DNA of 27,163 nt from JAEUOS01 sp040382235. Lineage in GTDB: Bacteria; Pseudomonadota; Gammaproteobacteria; Burkholderiales; JAEUOS01. Shown here piece after piece: positions 1 through 8,532 of the stretch. Below the pieces are notes generated by a model, which ran no database searches, had not been told where the DNA came from, and saw nothing but the letters and a program-made list of their open reading frames with translations. Numbering within the stretch: the first letter of the stretch is position 1; each line of letters starts with the position of its first letter. The position numbers were made by a program, and so were the translations under genes. The stretch is taken from contig JBEIFV010000075.1 of assembly GCA_040382235.1 (NCBI GenBank), positions 1 to 27,163 on the forward strand, given 5' to 3'.

Positions 1-2400
1 CGGAATCTCGATGCGCGGCACGTTGGTGGCCAGCGAGATTCCATAGGTGCTGACCTTGAGCGAGGTCTTGTCGGTTGCCGGAACGGCCAGGTCGGTACGA
101 ATCCGATTGGTTTTGGCTGCGTAAGCGAGACCTGCCATCAGGTAGGTGCCGTTGAGCGAAGGCGCCTCCGGGCACAAGCCCTCCACATTGCCCAAGGCGA
201 TGCCACTGCCACTGGAAGGCTTGGCATCGCATAAGCCGTTCGATGTGGTGCCGTCGCTTCCGATAAAGTAGCGGCCACTCGAAAATCCTTCGGTGTTGCC
301 AACAAACGTAGTGGCGGTTCTCGGATTGACCCAAGCAGCGATCGCGCCATTGAACGGATCGTTGACCTGGTCGTGATCCTTGGAACTGACGCTCGCATTG
401 AATGCGAGGATGTTGAGCGGTGCGCAATAGTTGGCGTTGGTCAGCACGTTGTTCGGGTTGGGCCAGGTCGCTGTCGTCAGCTCCGGATAGATTCCGGAAG
501 CGGGAAACAGGGTGGCGTCCGCCGTGGTCTGGTATGCCGCTGTCGGCGCGGTCGCGCCAGCAAAATAACGCAGCGATTCGGCATAGATTTCCGACATCGG
601 GTTGCCCCAGGTGCGACACATGTTGTCGACCAGTTGCGAGGACGTCAGCTGATAGGTGCAATTGCCGTCCGCGCCGATGTAAGTGCCGTCGTTGTAGTCA
701 TAACCATACATGCGCAAGCGGCTCAGCGTGCCGACGATACTGCCGTTGGGCGGGGAGGTCTTGAAAACACCGTTGGACAAATCGATCTCGTCACTCATGG
801 AGCCGGTGTTCTTGCGCAACACGCCGCCGGAGGTATTCTTGCTGTAACTGCCGGTCATCAGGCCGAAATTGATGCGGCCATCGTCGCCGTACACCTGCAA
901 GAGGCCGATTGGCTTATAGAAAGGCTTGTCGCTACTGTCGGTCTGGCCGTAGGCCTTGCATTTTTCGGTGGTTTTGAAGTTGGACGCGGAGGTCGCAGGA
1001 AAGAAATTGTTGTGACATGCTTCCACCATCACGCGATACTCGCCGGCGTCCACGCCGAAGCCGAGCGAACGTCTTTCGATCGATCCGCCGCCGTTGGCAA
1101 AGGTTCGCCCGGTGCTGTTGGCAGGATTCTCCGCACTGGCGGAGAGGCCGGAGAGCGAATATTGGTTGCCGTTGCTGCTGGGCTGCTGCTCGGAGGGCAG
1201 AAAGCCCCCCTGCTGGTTGTTTCTTTCGTCATGCCACTGGCACTGCCAACGCTCGTTGGCGGCCCACAATTCATAGTTGCCGCTGACCATCCGCATGCGT
1301 GGCGTACGGTTGGTGGTGTGCGAATAGCGGTCGGAACCGCTGTTGCCGCTGGCGGTCACATTGCAGATGGAGATGCCCGTACTTGAGAGATTCTCGAATA
1401 CCCACTTGTCGGTCGCGGCAAGCGAGGGTGTTTCGCAATTTGTCGTGCCGGCACCCGTCTCAGTGTCTCCAGAAATTGCCGAAGGCGGATCCGTCTTGAA
1501 ATTGAGTTTGAAAAAAGTGCCGCCAACATCGACCCACAAAGTGATTTTCGGGTTGCTGCCGGTGGTCTTGCCGACCACGCGCCCCGATATAACGCACGGC
1601 TGGTTAAGTTCGCCGTTCACAGTCCCGGTGACGGCCGCGCCCGTTGCGTCTTTTGCGTAAGCGCTGATCTGGTCGCCAGGACTCAATTTGTCGGCGAATG
1701 CATCGGGGATGTTGGCGAATTCCACTTGGCCGGATGCCGCGACCCGCACGTTGACCGTTGCGGTCGTGGTGACCGTGCCGGTGGTGGTGGGCACGGTTTG
1801 CACCCCGAACGGTGAGACTTTGTTCACGTCGGACCCGCCGTACCACTTGGCGAACGCGTGGGCGTCAGACGGAAGGTTGGCACGTTCCAGCAGGGTGGTC
1901 GAGCCATAGCTCCAGCCGCCGCTGGAAGGATTCACGTCGCCCCGCCGCAGGCCGCCGAACAAAAGCTTGCGCACCGAATCCATACGTGTCATGGTGGCCC
2001 AGTTGAGGAAGTTGCCGCTCCATTTGGTGCCGTCGCAGTACTTATCCGCGGTCCATGCCACCGGCGCGTAGTGGCTCAAGTCCTCAAGCGCATTGCCGCT
2101 CACATAGTCGTAGCATTTGTAACTGTCAAAATAGCCGTAGTAGTCGATGCTGTGCTTGTAGGTGGTCTCGAGCTTGCCGTCGTTGTCCAGGTCTGAATAG
2201 TCGTTGTAGGCCTTCTTGTGCAGTTGCTGATCCTTGGAGATGTCGAGCATCACCAGCGGCGGAATCGGCGGCGTCACGAACAGCGGCGTCTTCACCAGGT
2301 TCAACTGTGCGGCGCCGGCGACCACCGGTTGCAACAAGATGCTGAGCGACACGACCGCGCAAACGGCGCGTCGCATACTGGTTCGGAAATGAATGCTCAT
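1..2400 (-). CDS. pilY1: PilY1-like type IV pilus tip/assembly protein, C-terminus cut off by window edge
   Basis: An open frame of 800 codons starts at the ATG ending at 2400 and runs off the left edge with no stop. A GGAG lies 9 bases before the ATG. Residues 1-31 form a signal peptide (Arg10-Arg11, hydrophobic core, small residues before Gln32). The next segment, around residues 50-100, has an EF-hand-like acidic loop (DLDNDGKLE, residues 70-78) followed by a Tyr-rich YKHSIDYYGYFD stretch, which I know from betaproteobacterial PilY1 proteins. Near the left edge the frame reads MAGLAYAAKTNRIRTDL, typical of the region before the PilY1 beta-propeller. PilY1 proteins are about 1000-1500 residues, so a third or more is missing, including the usual C-terminal propeller. 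It is last of the visible pilin operon, 36 bases after pilX. PilY1 acts at the pilus tip in adhesion and control of retraction. Confidence 0.88.
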   Translation of the reverse strand, partial: MSIHFRTSMRRAVCAVVSLSILLQPVVAGAAQLNLVKTPLFVTPPIPPLVMLDISKDQQLHKKAYNDYSDLDNDGKLETTYKHSIDYYGYFDSYKCYDYVSGNALEDLSHYAPVAWTADKYCDGTKWSGNFLNWATMTRMDSVRKLLFGGLRRGDVNPSSGGWSYGSTTLLERANLPSDAHAFAKWYGGSDVNKVSPFGVQTVPTTTGTVTTTATVNVRVAASGQVEFANIPDAFADKLSPGDQISAYAKDATGAAVTGTVNGELNQPCVISGRVVGKTTGSNPKITLWVDVGGTFFKLNFKTDPPSAISGDTETGAGTTNCETPSLAATDKWVFENLSSTGISICNVTASGNSGSDRYSHTTNRTPRMRMVSGNYELWAANERWQCQWHDERNNQQGGFLPSEQQPSSNGNQYSLSGLSASAENPANSTGRTFANGGGSIERRSLGFGVDAGEYRVMVEACHNNFFPATSASNFKTTEKCKAYGQTDSSDKPFYKPIGLLQVYGDDGRINFGLMTGSYSKNTSGGVLRKNTGSMSDEIDLSNGVFKTSPPNGSIVGTLSRLRMYGYDYNDGTYIGADGNCTYQLTSSQLVDNMCRTWGNPMSEIYAESLRYFAGATAPTAAYQTTADATLFPASGIYPELTTATWPNPNNVLTNANYCAPLNILAFNASVSSKDHDQVNDPFNGAIAAWVNPRTATTFVGNTEGFSSGRYFIGSDGTTSNGLCDAKPSSGSGIALGNVEGLCPEAPSLNGTYLMAGLAYAAKTNRIRTDLAVPATDKTSLKVSTYGISLATNVPRIEIP

Positions 2401-2436
2401 GGCGTGGTTCTCCGGATCGGTTGATGCAGGCTCGGG

Positions 2437-3078
2437 TTAGAGCCGCACCACCATCTGCAGGGTGATTTGCGTATTCGAATTGCCGCCGTAGCCGCGGGCG
2501 GTGATGCGGTAGTGGTACTTGGGGCAGCCGACACCGCCCAGCGAGGAAGTCGAATCCGGTGCGCACAGGGCTTCGATCACGTATTGCGGCTGCTGCGATA
2601 CTTGCGGAAATTTGGTGTCGGCCGCAGCCATGGTGTAGGTGCCCAGCGATATCGGGCTGACCGCACCGGCGCCGGACGCGCTCCAGTTGCTGATGTCGAG
2701 CAGGGTGTATTTCGGATAGGTGCCGTTGGGCAGGCACAGGCCGTCGGGCGAGCAAGTGCCTGCGGTGCCGGTGCCGTTGCCAAAGCCGGTGGCGCCGGAA
2801 ATCGCTACCGGGCGCTGGGCGCATGAGGTGGCGCCCGGGGAACAGACGCCGTTGATGTCATACCAGGCGTCGCGGAGGGCGGCTTCGGCGGCCTGCAGCG
2901 AGTTGTTCTGGTCACGCGCGTTGCCCGCCATGCGTTCCTCGGCGGTGGTCGATTGCATGCTGGTGACACCCAGCATGGTGATGATCAGGAGAAACAGCAG
3001 TGCCACCACCAGCACGGCGCCTGACTGGCGGCGCCGCGCGGGGCTGCGCATTGCGCCCGCTCGCATTGGCTGGTTCAT
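2437..3078 (-). CDS. pilX: PilX-type minor pilin
   Basis: This 213-residue protein begins with a basic leader and then the PilX N-terminal signature SGAVLVVALLFLLIITMLG (about residues 19-37), one hydrophobic helix that anchors the pilin in the inner membrane and packs into the pilus core. It continues with MQSTTAEERMAGN and QAAEAALRDA, which are very typical of PilX. Unlike its neighbours it has no FTLIE-type sequence after the glycine, as usual for PilX. The C-terminal half is a variable globular part with paired cysteines. Its ATG overlaps the pilW stop as ATGA, so translation is probably coupled. PilX with PilV, PilW, FimT and PilY1 forms the priming or tip complex of the type IVa pilus. 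Confidence 0.93.
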   Translation of the reverse strand: MNQPMRAGAMRSPARRRQSGAVLVVALLFLLIITMLGVTSMQSTTAEERMAGNARDQNNSLQAAEAALRDAWYDINGVCSPGATSCAQRPVAISGATGFGNGTGTAGTCSPDGLCLPNGTYPKYTLLDISNWSASGAGAVSPISLGTYTMAAADTKFPQVSQQPQYVIEALCAPDSTSSLGGVGCPKYHYRITARGYGGNSNTQITLQMVVRL

Positions 3079-3929
3079 AGGGTGCGATTCCGCAGATTGA
3101 TGGTGGTGGAGAGCAAGCGCCGCACGAAACGATCGTTGTAGGTGTAGTTGACGCCCGCCAGCGAGTAGGTGGCCGAAGTGATTTCGATGTTCGAAGCCGT
3201 GGGCGAGCGCATCAACAGCCAGACGCGCACGGCGACGATGGTGTCGATGTCAGCCACATCGGTGATGCGCACGTAGGCATTGGCCGCACCGTCGTTGTCG
3301 GTATCGACGCCGTAGAGAATCTGCATGTTGTCGACATCTGCGATCAGTTCGTTGGCCGCCGGCCAGGTGGTGCCGCCATCGGTGCTGCAAAAAAGCGAGC
3401 TCGACAGCGTGCCGTCGGGCTTGGTTACCGGGCGGATGCCGAAGGTGTTCGAGGCCATCTCGCCGAAATCGATTGAGGTGCCGATGCAGTTGACGATGGT
3501 GCCGTCGGCGCCCGTACCTGTACCGGTGCCGCTGCCCTGGTAGCGCACGGTGATGGTGTCGGGAACGACTACAGGCGAAGCGGCTGTAGGCGCCACCGGA
3601 TTGGTGCCGAAGGGCAGGCCGGCGGTGGCCACATTGTCGGCGCCGGTGATCGCCGGCGTCGTGGCCTTGGGAAAAATTCCGTTGGGATCAAGCCCCGCAT
3701 TGTTGCGGTAACCGCTCAGGCGGATGTTGCGGGTGAGTATCTGCGAGGCGTAGCGTATGGTCTCCTGCATGCGCGCGGCATCGTCCTGGCTGCTGAAACT
3801 CTGCCGCGAGCCCACGAACACCTGGCCGATCACCAGGGATATGATCAAGCCGATCGCGACCGCGACCATGAATTCGACGATGGTGAAGCCGCGCGCCCCG
3901 GCGGCAAAATCCGAATGGGTGCGCATCAT
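3075..3929 (-). CDS. pilW: PilW-type minor pilin
   Basis: A 284-residue minor pilin. The prepilin peptidase site is at Gly14/Phe15 (GFTIVEFM), with the conserved Glu at residue 19, position 5 of the mature protein. A hydrophobic helix covers about residues 15-38, followed by SRQSFSSQDDAARMQETIRY and LTRNIRLSGYR, both characteristic of PilW. The start overlaps the pilV stop and the stop overlaps the pilX start, each by 4 bases, so the three genes are translationally coupled. PilW is predicted to be an inner-membrane prepilin that joins the minor-pilin complex initiating pilus assembly. Confidence 0.93.
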   Translation of the reverse strand: MMRTHSDFAAGARGFTIVEFMVAVAIGLIISLVIGQVFVGSRQSFSSQDDAARMQETIRYASQILTRNIRLSGYRNNAGLDPNGIFPKATTPAITGADNVATAGLPFGTNPVAPTAASPVVVPDTITVRYQGSGTGTGTGADGTIVNCIGTSIDFGEMASNTFGIRPVTKPDGTLSSSLFCSTDGGTTWPAANELIADVDNMQILYGVDTDNDGAANAYVRITDVADIDTIVAVRVWLLMRSPTASNIEITSATYSLAGVNYTYNDRFVRRLLSTTINLRNRTL

Positions 3930-4525
3930 GGTACGAAAGTAGTCAGAAATACCTGGTACTGGCCGGCGCTGGCGATGCTGCTGCGGTCGTCAATCCAGTA
4001 AATCTTGATCGCATACTTTGGACCAACGCCATTGCAGCCATGCGTGATCAGGGTGCCGTTGTAGCTGCCGGCGGAATTGGAACTGTCGCGGCACACGATG
4101 GCGACACCATTGCCAAGCCGTGCCCGCACCGTCTGCTGCCACTCGAACGAATCCTGGTCGGCCATGTCGGCCGGTGTGCAGCCGGTTGCCGCCGCGGTAT
4201 TGCCGATGCATGCGGTTTTTGGAACGATATACGGGCTGCCGGCGGCGGCCACGTCGCCGATCGGCCGGTGATAGCTGCCGCCGCCTGCGGCATTATCGGG
4301 CAGCGCCACGCCAGCCTGGTTCGAACGCATGCGGTCGATCATGTCGTAGGCAAGCTGGGTCGCAAGCGAACGCTGCTGCGCGCTGTGCGTGAACTGGATG
4401 CCGGTCACCATCAGGCCTGCCACACCCAGGAGGCCAAACGACAGGATGACGATCGCTACCATCACCTCGATCAGGGTGAAGCCCGCCTGGAGCGCCGGCA
4501 CAACGGTTTTTGGCGTGGGTCGCAT
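3926..4525 (-). CDS. pilV: PilV-type minor pilin
   Basis: I chose the ATG ending at 4525, giving 199 residues, because it puts the cleavage motif QAG/FTLIEVMVAIVILSFGLLG just after a 15-residue leader; the conserved Glu is residue 20. The downstream sequence AQQRSLATQLAYDMIDRMRSN is typical of PilV/GspI-like minor pilins. The frame is open further upstream to 4645, but that extension lies inside fimT and would give an unnatural Pro-rich leader. Only 4 bases separate the fimT stop from this ATG and no purine-rich Shine-Dalgarno is visible, so expression probably depends on coupling to fimT translation. Confidence 0.92.
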   Translation of the reverse strand: MRPTPKTVVPALQAGFTLIEVMVAIVILSFGLLGVAGLMVTGIQFTHSAQQRSLATQLAYDMIDRMRSNQAGVALPDNAAGGGSYHRPIGDVAAAGSPYIVPKTACIGNTAAATGCTPADMADQDSFEWQQTVRARLGNGVAIVCRDSSNSAGSYNGTLITHGCNGVGPKYAIKIYWIDDRSSIASAGQYQVFLTTFVP

Positions 4526-4529
4526 GGTG

Positions 4530-5129
4530 TCAGGGGCAGGTGACTGTGACGGTCTGCACTCTACCGAGCGCATTGATGGTGATGGTGCGGCCGGTCGCAC
4601 CGGAACCGGTGGTGGCAGGACACAGCGTGATGCTTTTGGCTGCATCGATCACGCCGATGGAGCGGAAGCGGATATCCGATACACCCGCCGGAGTGGTGTT
4701 GATCTGCACCGAGGTCGGCGCGGCGTCCTTGACCCGCAGCAGGGGCTCGCTGGTGCCCACCGTATCGCGCTGGCCATTGTTGTCGGCATCCACAAACGAG
4801 ATCCAGCCCAGGGCCCAGCTGGTGGCGGCCGTGCAGGTGTTCAGGTTGGTGCTGGCGCATAGGACCACTCGTTGTGATCGTTTGGATGCTTCACTGCGCG
4901 ACATCGCGATGTCACTCTGCAAATCACCCGTAACCGAGCGCACCGCGTTGCCGACGATCATCGTGCGCAGCGACGGTGCTGCGATCGCGATCAGCGCGGC
5001 CAACACCACCACCACGATCATCAACTCGATGATGGTGAAGCCGCCAGCGCCATGCGCGGCATTGAAACGAGCCCGGCGGCGCAACGCAGCGGGCGATCGG
5101 TTCAGCAACGGCGCTGGTGCGTTTTTCAT
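4530..5129 (-). CDS. fimT: FimT/GspH-family minor pseudopilin
   Basis: A 199-residue prepilin and first gene of the minor-pilin operon. The leader is long and basic (30 residues) and ends at Gly30/Phe31 of GFTIIELMIVVVVLAALIAI, with the conserved Glu at residue 35. The body has the FimT/GspH pattern: a helix with SDIAMSRSEASKR, then VVLCAS, a Cys pair, and WALGWISFVDADNNGQRD. The C-terminus ends in a disulfide-type TVTCP. FimT/GspH proteins take part in pilus priming, and some FimT proteins bind DNA during natural transformation. FimT (GspH-like) and FimU are close relatives, so the exact name is less certain than the family. Confidence 0.9.
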   Translation of the reverse strand: MKNAPAPLLNRSPAALRRRARFNAAHGAGGFTIIELMIVVVVLAALIAIAAPSLRTMIVGNAVRSVTGDLQSDIAMSRSEASKRSQRVVLCASTNLNTCTAATSWALGWISFVDADNNGQRDTVGTSEPLLRVKDAAPTSVQINTTPAGVSDIRFRSIGVIDAAKSITLCPATTGSGATGRTITINALGRVQTVTVTCP

Positions 5130-5208
5130 GGTCTGCGGCTGTACACGGTTGATCCTCGAAGTGTGGAAACGCTTGATGCACTACAAGGTCTGATGCTCCA
5201 CGAACCGT

Positions 5209-5236
5209 AAGATACTATGGCCACCCCGGCCTGCAA
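5209..5236 (-). promoter_or_regulatory. Candidate sigma-70 promoter of the fimT-pilVWXY1 operon
   Basis: Read on the minus strand, TTGCAG (5236-5231) is followed after 16 bases by TATCTT (5214-5209). This would start transcription about 70 bases before the fimT ATG. It lies in the 191-base divergent gap between fimT and the glycosyltransferase gene. The match is partial and rests on position and hexamer similarity only. Confidence 0.35.
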
Positions 5237-5320
5237 CCATCCGGAGATAAGCGGCCAGCGGTAGCCGATGAACGGGTCGCCGCACTATCGGGATGGTCGA
5301 TTGCCTCAAGCGAAATCACT

Positions 5321-6517
5321 GTGCGGATCCTTTTTGCCAACGAACTGGGCGGCGGCCTGGGGCATGCGCACCGGCTTGCGCCTTGGGTACATGCGCTGAG
5401 CGAGCGGGGTGCCCGCCCGGTGTGCGCGCTGCGCGATGTGGTTGCGCCCGCTGCGGGGCTCCTGGGAGCCAACACCCGCCTGCTGCAGGCGCCGATTCTG
5501 CTGCGGGCGCCGCTCGACAAGCGCGCGGCGCCCGGATCGTATGCCGAGATCCTGCTTGCGGCCGCCGGCTTCGGCAATCCGCAGACGCTGGCCCGATTGG
5601 TGCAAGCATGGCTCGACTTGATGGATTTGTGCGAGACGCAAATCCTGGTGGCGGATTTTGCGCCCACGGCGATGCTGGCGGCACGTATTCGCGGGATTGC
5701 CTGTGTTCACTTGGGCGACGGTTACACCGTTGCACCACAGGGCGCCGCTTTTGACGCGGCCGCCGCGCGCGACATGCAGCGTTTGCAGGCCGCAGACGGC
5801 CTGGTAGTGGCGACCGTCAATACGGTTCTGGCCGCGCATGGCTGCGGCGGTATCGCCGAGGTGGGTGAATTGCATGCAGCCGAAATCACGATTCTGGCGA
5901 CCTACCCCGAGCTCGATCACTATCAGGGCGCGCCGCGTGCATCCGGGTATGCGGGGCATTTCAGTCTGGAAGACAGCCGCGGTTTCGCGTGGCATGGCGT
6001 GCCCGGACCGCGGGTGGCCGCCTATCTGAAGCCGGAGGTCGGGAGTTTTCAGGCGATCGTGACGGGTTTGGCCAAAATGCCCGGCCAGGTGCGGCTCTAT
6101 GCCGGCGGGCTGGTGCGCGATCCCGGCCCGGTGGCCGGCTACGGATTGACCTGGCAGGCCCAGCCCCTGCCGGTTCCGGCGGCGCTCACCGATTGTGATC
6201 TGGTGGTCAGTCACGGCGGGCATGGTCTGGCATGCGAGGCACTGCTGGCGGCCAAGCCGATGCTGATCTTTCCTTCCAATCACGAACAAACCCTGACAGC
6301 GCTCAATGTAGAACGCCTGGGTGCCGGATTGTGGCTGCACCCACAGGCGGACGCGCGCAGGATCGCGCGTGCGCTCGAACGCGGCTGGAAGGATGTGAAC
6401 CTGCGTCGGCAGGCCGCGGCATTTGCGGCCGTGTACGGCCCTGCTCGTCTCTCGGCGACCGCTTGGCTGGCCGATCATGCCGATCGGATCATCCGGCTTG
6501 CCAATCCGCCGGATTGA
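5321..6517 (+). CDS. GT-B fold glycosyltransferase (UGT/MurG-like)
   Basis: A 398-residue protein starting at GTG. The N-terminus RILFANELGGGLGHAHRL is a glycine-rich nucleotide-sugar transferase loop like that of MurG/UGT enzymes. Around residues 296-320 is the C-terminal donor-site motif, with SHGGHG (His298) followed by EALLAAKPMLIFPSNHEQ and then a short segment matching the UGT signature order (His-Gly-Gly, Glu, Pro, Gln). This suggests transfer of sugar from a nucleotide donor to a small molecule or lipid. There is no signal peptide or obvious membrane helix. It stands alone between the pilin operon and a small secreted protein, so the acceptor cannot be inferred. An upstream in-frame start is not evident, and the ribosome site (AAGCGAAA) is weak. 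Confidence 0.78.
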   Translation: MRILFANELGGGLGHAHRLAPWVHALSERGARPVCALRDVVAPAAGLLGANTRLLQAPILLRAPLDKRAAPGSYAEILLAAAGFGNPQTLARLVQAWLDLMDLCETQILVADFAPTAMLAARIRGIACVHLGDGYTVAPQGAAFDAAAARDMQRLQAADGLVVATVNTVLAAHGCGGIAEVGELHAAEITILATYPELDHYQGAPRASGYAGHFSLEDSRGFAWHGVPGPRVAAYLKPEVGSFQAIVTGLAKMPGQVRLYAGGLVRDPGPVAGYGLTWQAQPLPVPAALTDCDLVVSHGGHGLACEALLAAKPMLIFPSNHEQTLTALNVERLGAGLWLHPQADARRIARALERGWKDVNLRRQAAAFAAVYGPARLSATAWLADHADRIIRLANPPD

Positions 6518-6583
6518 GGTTAGCGTCTGCTGTGTCGTTTTGGTTCCCTCGGCTGTTTTTCAATTCGTCACAGGAGCGAAGCA

Positions 6584-6955
6584 ATGCTTACCCGGACCAA
6601 CACTCGCCAAGCGGGTTGCCATTTGAAACTCGCCGCTTCGATTGCCGCGCTGGCGCATGCGGGACTGATGTCTGCCGCCATGGCCATGCCGGCGCCGAGC
6701 ATTGCGGGGTTCGCCGCTTCGAGCAGCGGCGGTGATGCAAGCGTTTCCAGGCCGCTACTCTATCTGGCACAGAATTCCAATGATGGCTATGCGAGCGTTC
6801 CACACCTGCGGCCGCGACCTGAAGGGGCTGCCAATAGCGGGCCCTCTGCGAGCGGCAGCAAAACCGGCTCCGGGGCTGGCGCGATCCCGCCTCGGGTGGT
6901 GCGCCCGGCGACGCCTGCCGCGCCGCGCGATGGCCGCGACTTCGACCGCAAGTAG
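6584..6955 (+). CDS. Small secreted low-complexity protein, unknown function
   Basis: A 123-residue frame with a good AGGAG 7 bases before the ATG. Residues 1-35 form a signal peptide (basic start, long Ala-rich hydrophobic stretch, Met-Ala-Met-Pro near the cut). The mature part is rich in Ser, Gly, Ala, Pro and Arg, with no recognisable fold and no cysteines. It ends at TAG in DGRDFDRK. The same frame stays open beyond the TAG for about 94 codons, into the start of fahA, and that stretch contains a helix-like segment, so this could be the shortened form of a longer protein. I do not recognise a family. Confidence 0.6.
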   Translation: MLTRTNTRQAGCHLKLAASIAALAHAGLMSAAMAMPAPSIAGFAASSSGGDASVSRPLLYLAQNSNDGYASVPHLRPRPEGAANSGPSASGSKTGSGAGAIPPRVVRPATPAAPRDGRDFDRK

Positions 6956-7194
6956 CGCCGCCGCAGTGCCGGCAATGCCCGCGGTGCGAATGCCGGCGCA
7001 GCAGGGCGGCGCGCCCGCGATCCGCAAACCGGTCCGAAGGTCATGCGCAATCCGCGGCAACACCGCAGGCAGGCGTGCCTTGAGAGCTCTGTGCTGTCCA
7101 GCCAAGCCGACCTGGAAAGACTGGCGTTGCAAGTAGAATCACAGGTCTCGCAGGTCGCAACAGACTTGTTTTTGACAAACGCCAGGCCGCCCCG
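6956..7194 (+). other. 239-base gap with open frame after the TAG; no assigned gene
   Basis: Between the small secreted protein and fahA there is no clearly supported gene. The frame of the upstream gene continues without a stop through this gap. Around 7080-7180 it encodes SSVLSSQADLERLALQVESQ, which looks helical, but no ribosome site precedes an internal start. The last 20 bases contain a TTGACA (7172-7177) too close to the fahA ATG to be its -35 box. Confidence 0.4.
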
Positions 7195-8532
7195 ATGTCC
7201 AAAAGCACGATCAACGAAACCCATGATGCCCGGCTGAAAAGCTGGGTTGATGCCGCCAACGACGGCAAGACGGATTTTCCCTTGCAAAACCTGGCCTTGG
7301 GCGTGTTTCGCCGGGCTGGCCGGAATGAGGATTTCCGCGGCGGGGTGGCCATCGGCGACCAGATTCTCGACCTGTCGGCGGCCGCCCGCGCTGGACTCTT
7401 CTCGGGCGATGCCGCCGAGGCCGCAACGCTGGCCTCGGAGCCGACTCTCAACGCTTTGATGGCTGCGGAGCCGGCGCTGAGCTCGGCTTTGCGCCTTGCG
7501 CTTTCGCGGGTGTTGCGCGACGGCAGTCCGCTTGAAGGTCGGGCGCGCGCTTGCCTGTTGCCGATGAAGGATGCCGAGATGGGTCTGCCGGCATCGATCG
7601 GCGATTTCACCGATTTCTTTTCATCGGTGTTCCACGCCACCAATACCGGCGGCATGTTTCGCCCCGACAACCCTCTCCTGCCCAATTACAAGCATGTGCC
7701 GATCGCGTACCACGGGCGTGCCTCAAGCGTGCGTGTGGGCAGCCTGGCGGCGCCGCAGGCTTTTCCGCGGCCGCTGGGCCAAACCAAGCCGGCCGATGCG
7801 CCCGGCCCGGTGTTCGGGCCCAGCAGGCGGCTCGACTACGAGCTTGAGGTCGGTATCTGGATCGGTCGCGGCAATGCCATGGGCACCCGCATTGACATCG
7901 GGGACGCGGAGTCGCACATCTTTGGCGTCAACCTGCTCAACGATTGGTCGGCACGGGACGTCCAGGGGTGGGAATACCAGCCGCTGGGACCGTTTCTGGG
8001 CAAGAATTTCGCGACCACGATTTCCCCCTGGATCGTGACCCTGGATGCGTTGGCGCCGTATCGCACACCCGTGTTCGTGCGGGCCCCTGGGGACCCGCAG
8101 CCGATGGCCTATCTCGATAGCGAGCACAATCGCGCCGCCGGCGGGCTCGACATGCAGCTCGAGGCGCTGCTCCTGACCGCGCAAATGCGCGCCGCCGGTG
8201 AGGCGCCGGTGCGACTGTCGGCGTCGAACTTCAAGGATTCCTACTGGACCATGGCGCAGTTCGTCGCGCACCATACCGTTGGCGGCTGCAACCTGCAATC
8301 CGGCGACCTGTTCGGCAGCGGTACCCAGTCCGGTGCGAGCAAGGAGCAGTTTGGTTCGATGCTGGAGCTGTCGTGGGGTGGCAAGAACCCGATCGAGTTG
8401 GCCAACGGCGAGAAGCGCAGTTTTTTGGAAGACGGCGATACGCTCATTCTCAAGGGGGCCTGCGTGCGCGAAGGTTTCGCGCGCTTGGGCTTCGGCGAAG
8501 CGGCGGGAACCGTGCTCCCGGCGCTTGGCTGA
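7195..8532 (+). CDS. fahA: Fumarylacetoacetase
   Basis: A 445-residue protein of full family length that hydrolyses fumarylacetoacetate to fumarate and acetoacetate, the last step of the homogentisate (tyrosine/phenylalanine) pathway. Visible active-site elements follow the mammalian enzyme: DFFSSVFHATN with metal ligand Asp140 and catalytic His147; LDYELEVG with metal ligands Glu216 and Glu218; NDWSARD with Asp250; and FLGK with Lys270, 20 residues after Asp250 as in mouse FAH. The N-terminal SH3-like domain (about residues 25-125) is present. No homogentisate dioxygenase or isomerase is next to it; gentisate-type genes lie downstream. Its stop codon directly abuts the stop of the opposite-strand dioxygenase. 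Confidence 0.96.
   Translation: MSKSTINETHDARLKSWVDAANDGKTDFPLQNLALGVFRRAGRNEDFRGGVAIGDQILDLSAAARAGLFSGDAAEAATLASEPTLNALMAAEPALSSALRLALSRVLRDGSPLEGRARACLLPMKDAEMGLPASIGDFTDFFSSVFHATNTGGMFRPDNPLLPNYKHVPIAYHGRASSVRVGSLAAPQAFPRPLGQTKPADAPGPVFGPSRRLDYELEVGIWIGRGNAMGTRIDIGDAESHIFGVNLLNDWSARDVQGWEYQPLGPFLGKNFATTISPWIVTLDALAPYRTPVFVRAPGDPQPMAYLDSEHNRAAGGLDMQLEALLLTAQMRAAGEAPVRLSASNFKDSYWTMAQFVAHHTVGGCNLQSGDLFGSGTQSGASKEQFGSMLELSWGGKNPIELANGEKRSFLEDGDTLILKGACVREGFARLGFGEAAGTVLPALG

Noticed and set aside
2126..2824. Long open frame antisense or out of frame to pilY1 and pilX
   Set aside because: It runs across two well-supported pilin genes, has an Arg/His/Pro-rich composition typical of shadow frames in GC-rich DNA, and shows no motif.
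4526..4645. 40-codon N-terminal extension of pilV
   Set aside because: It is Pro/Ser-rich, lies within fimT and would place the prepilin cleavage site after an unusually long leader.
5306..6478. 390-codon minus-strand frame opposite the glycosyltransferase
   Set aside because: It is the complement of a gene with clear donor-site motifs, its protein is Gln/Arg/His-rich, and no ribosome site or family feature is visible.
7172..7177. TTGACA as a -35 box for fahA
   Set aside because: Only 17 bases separate it from the fahA ATG, leaving no room for a -10 box and start site.
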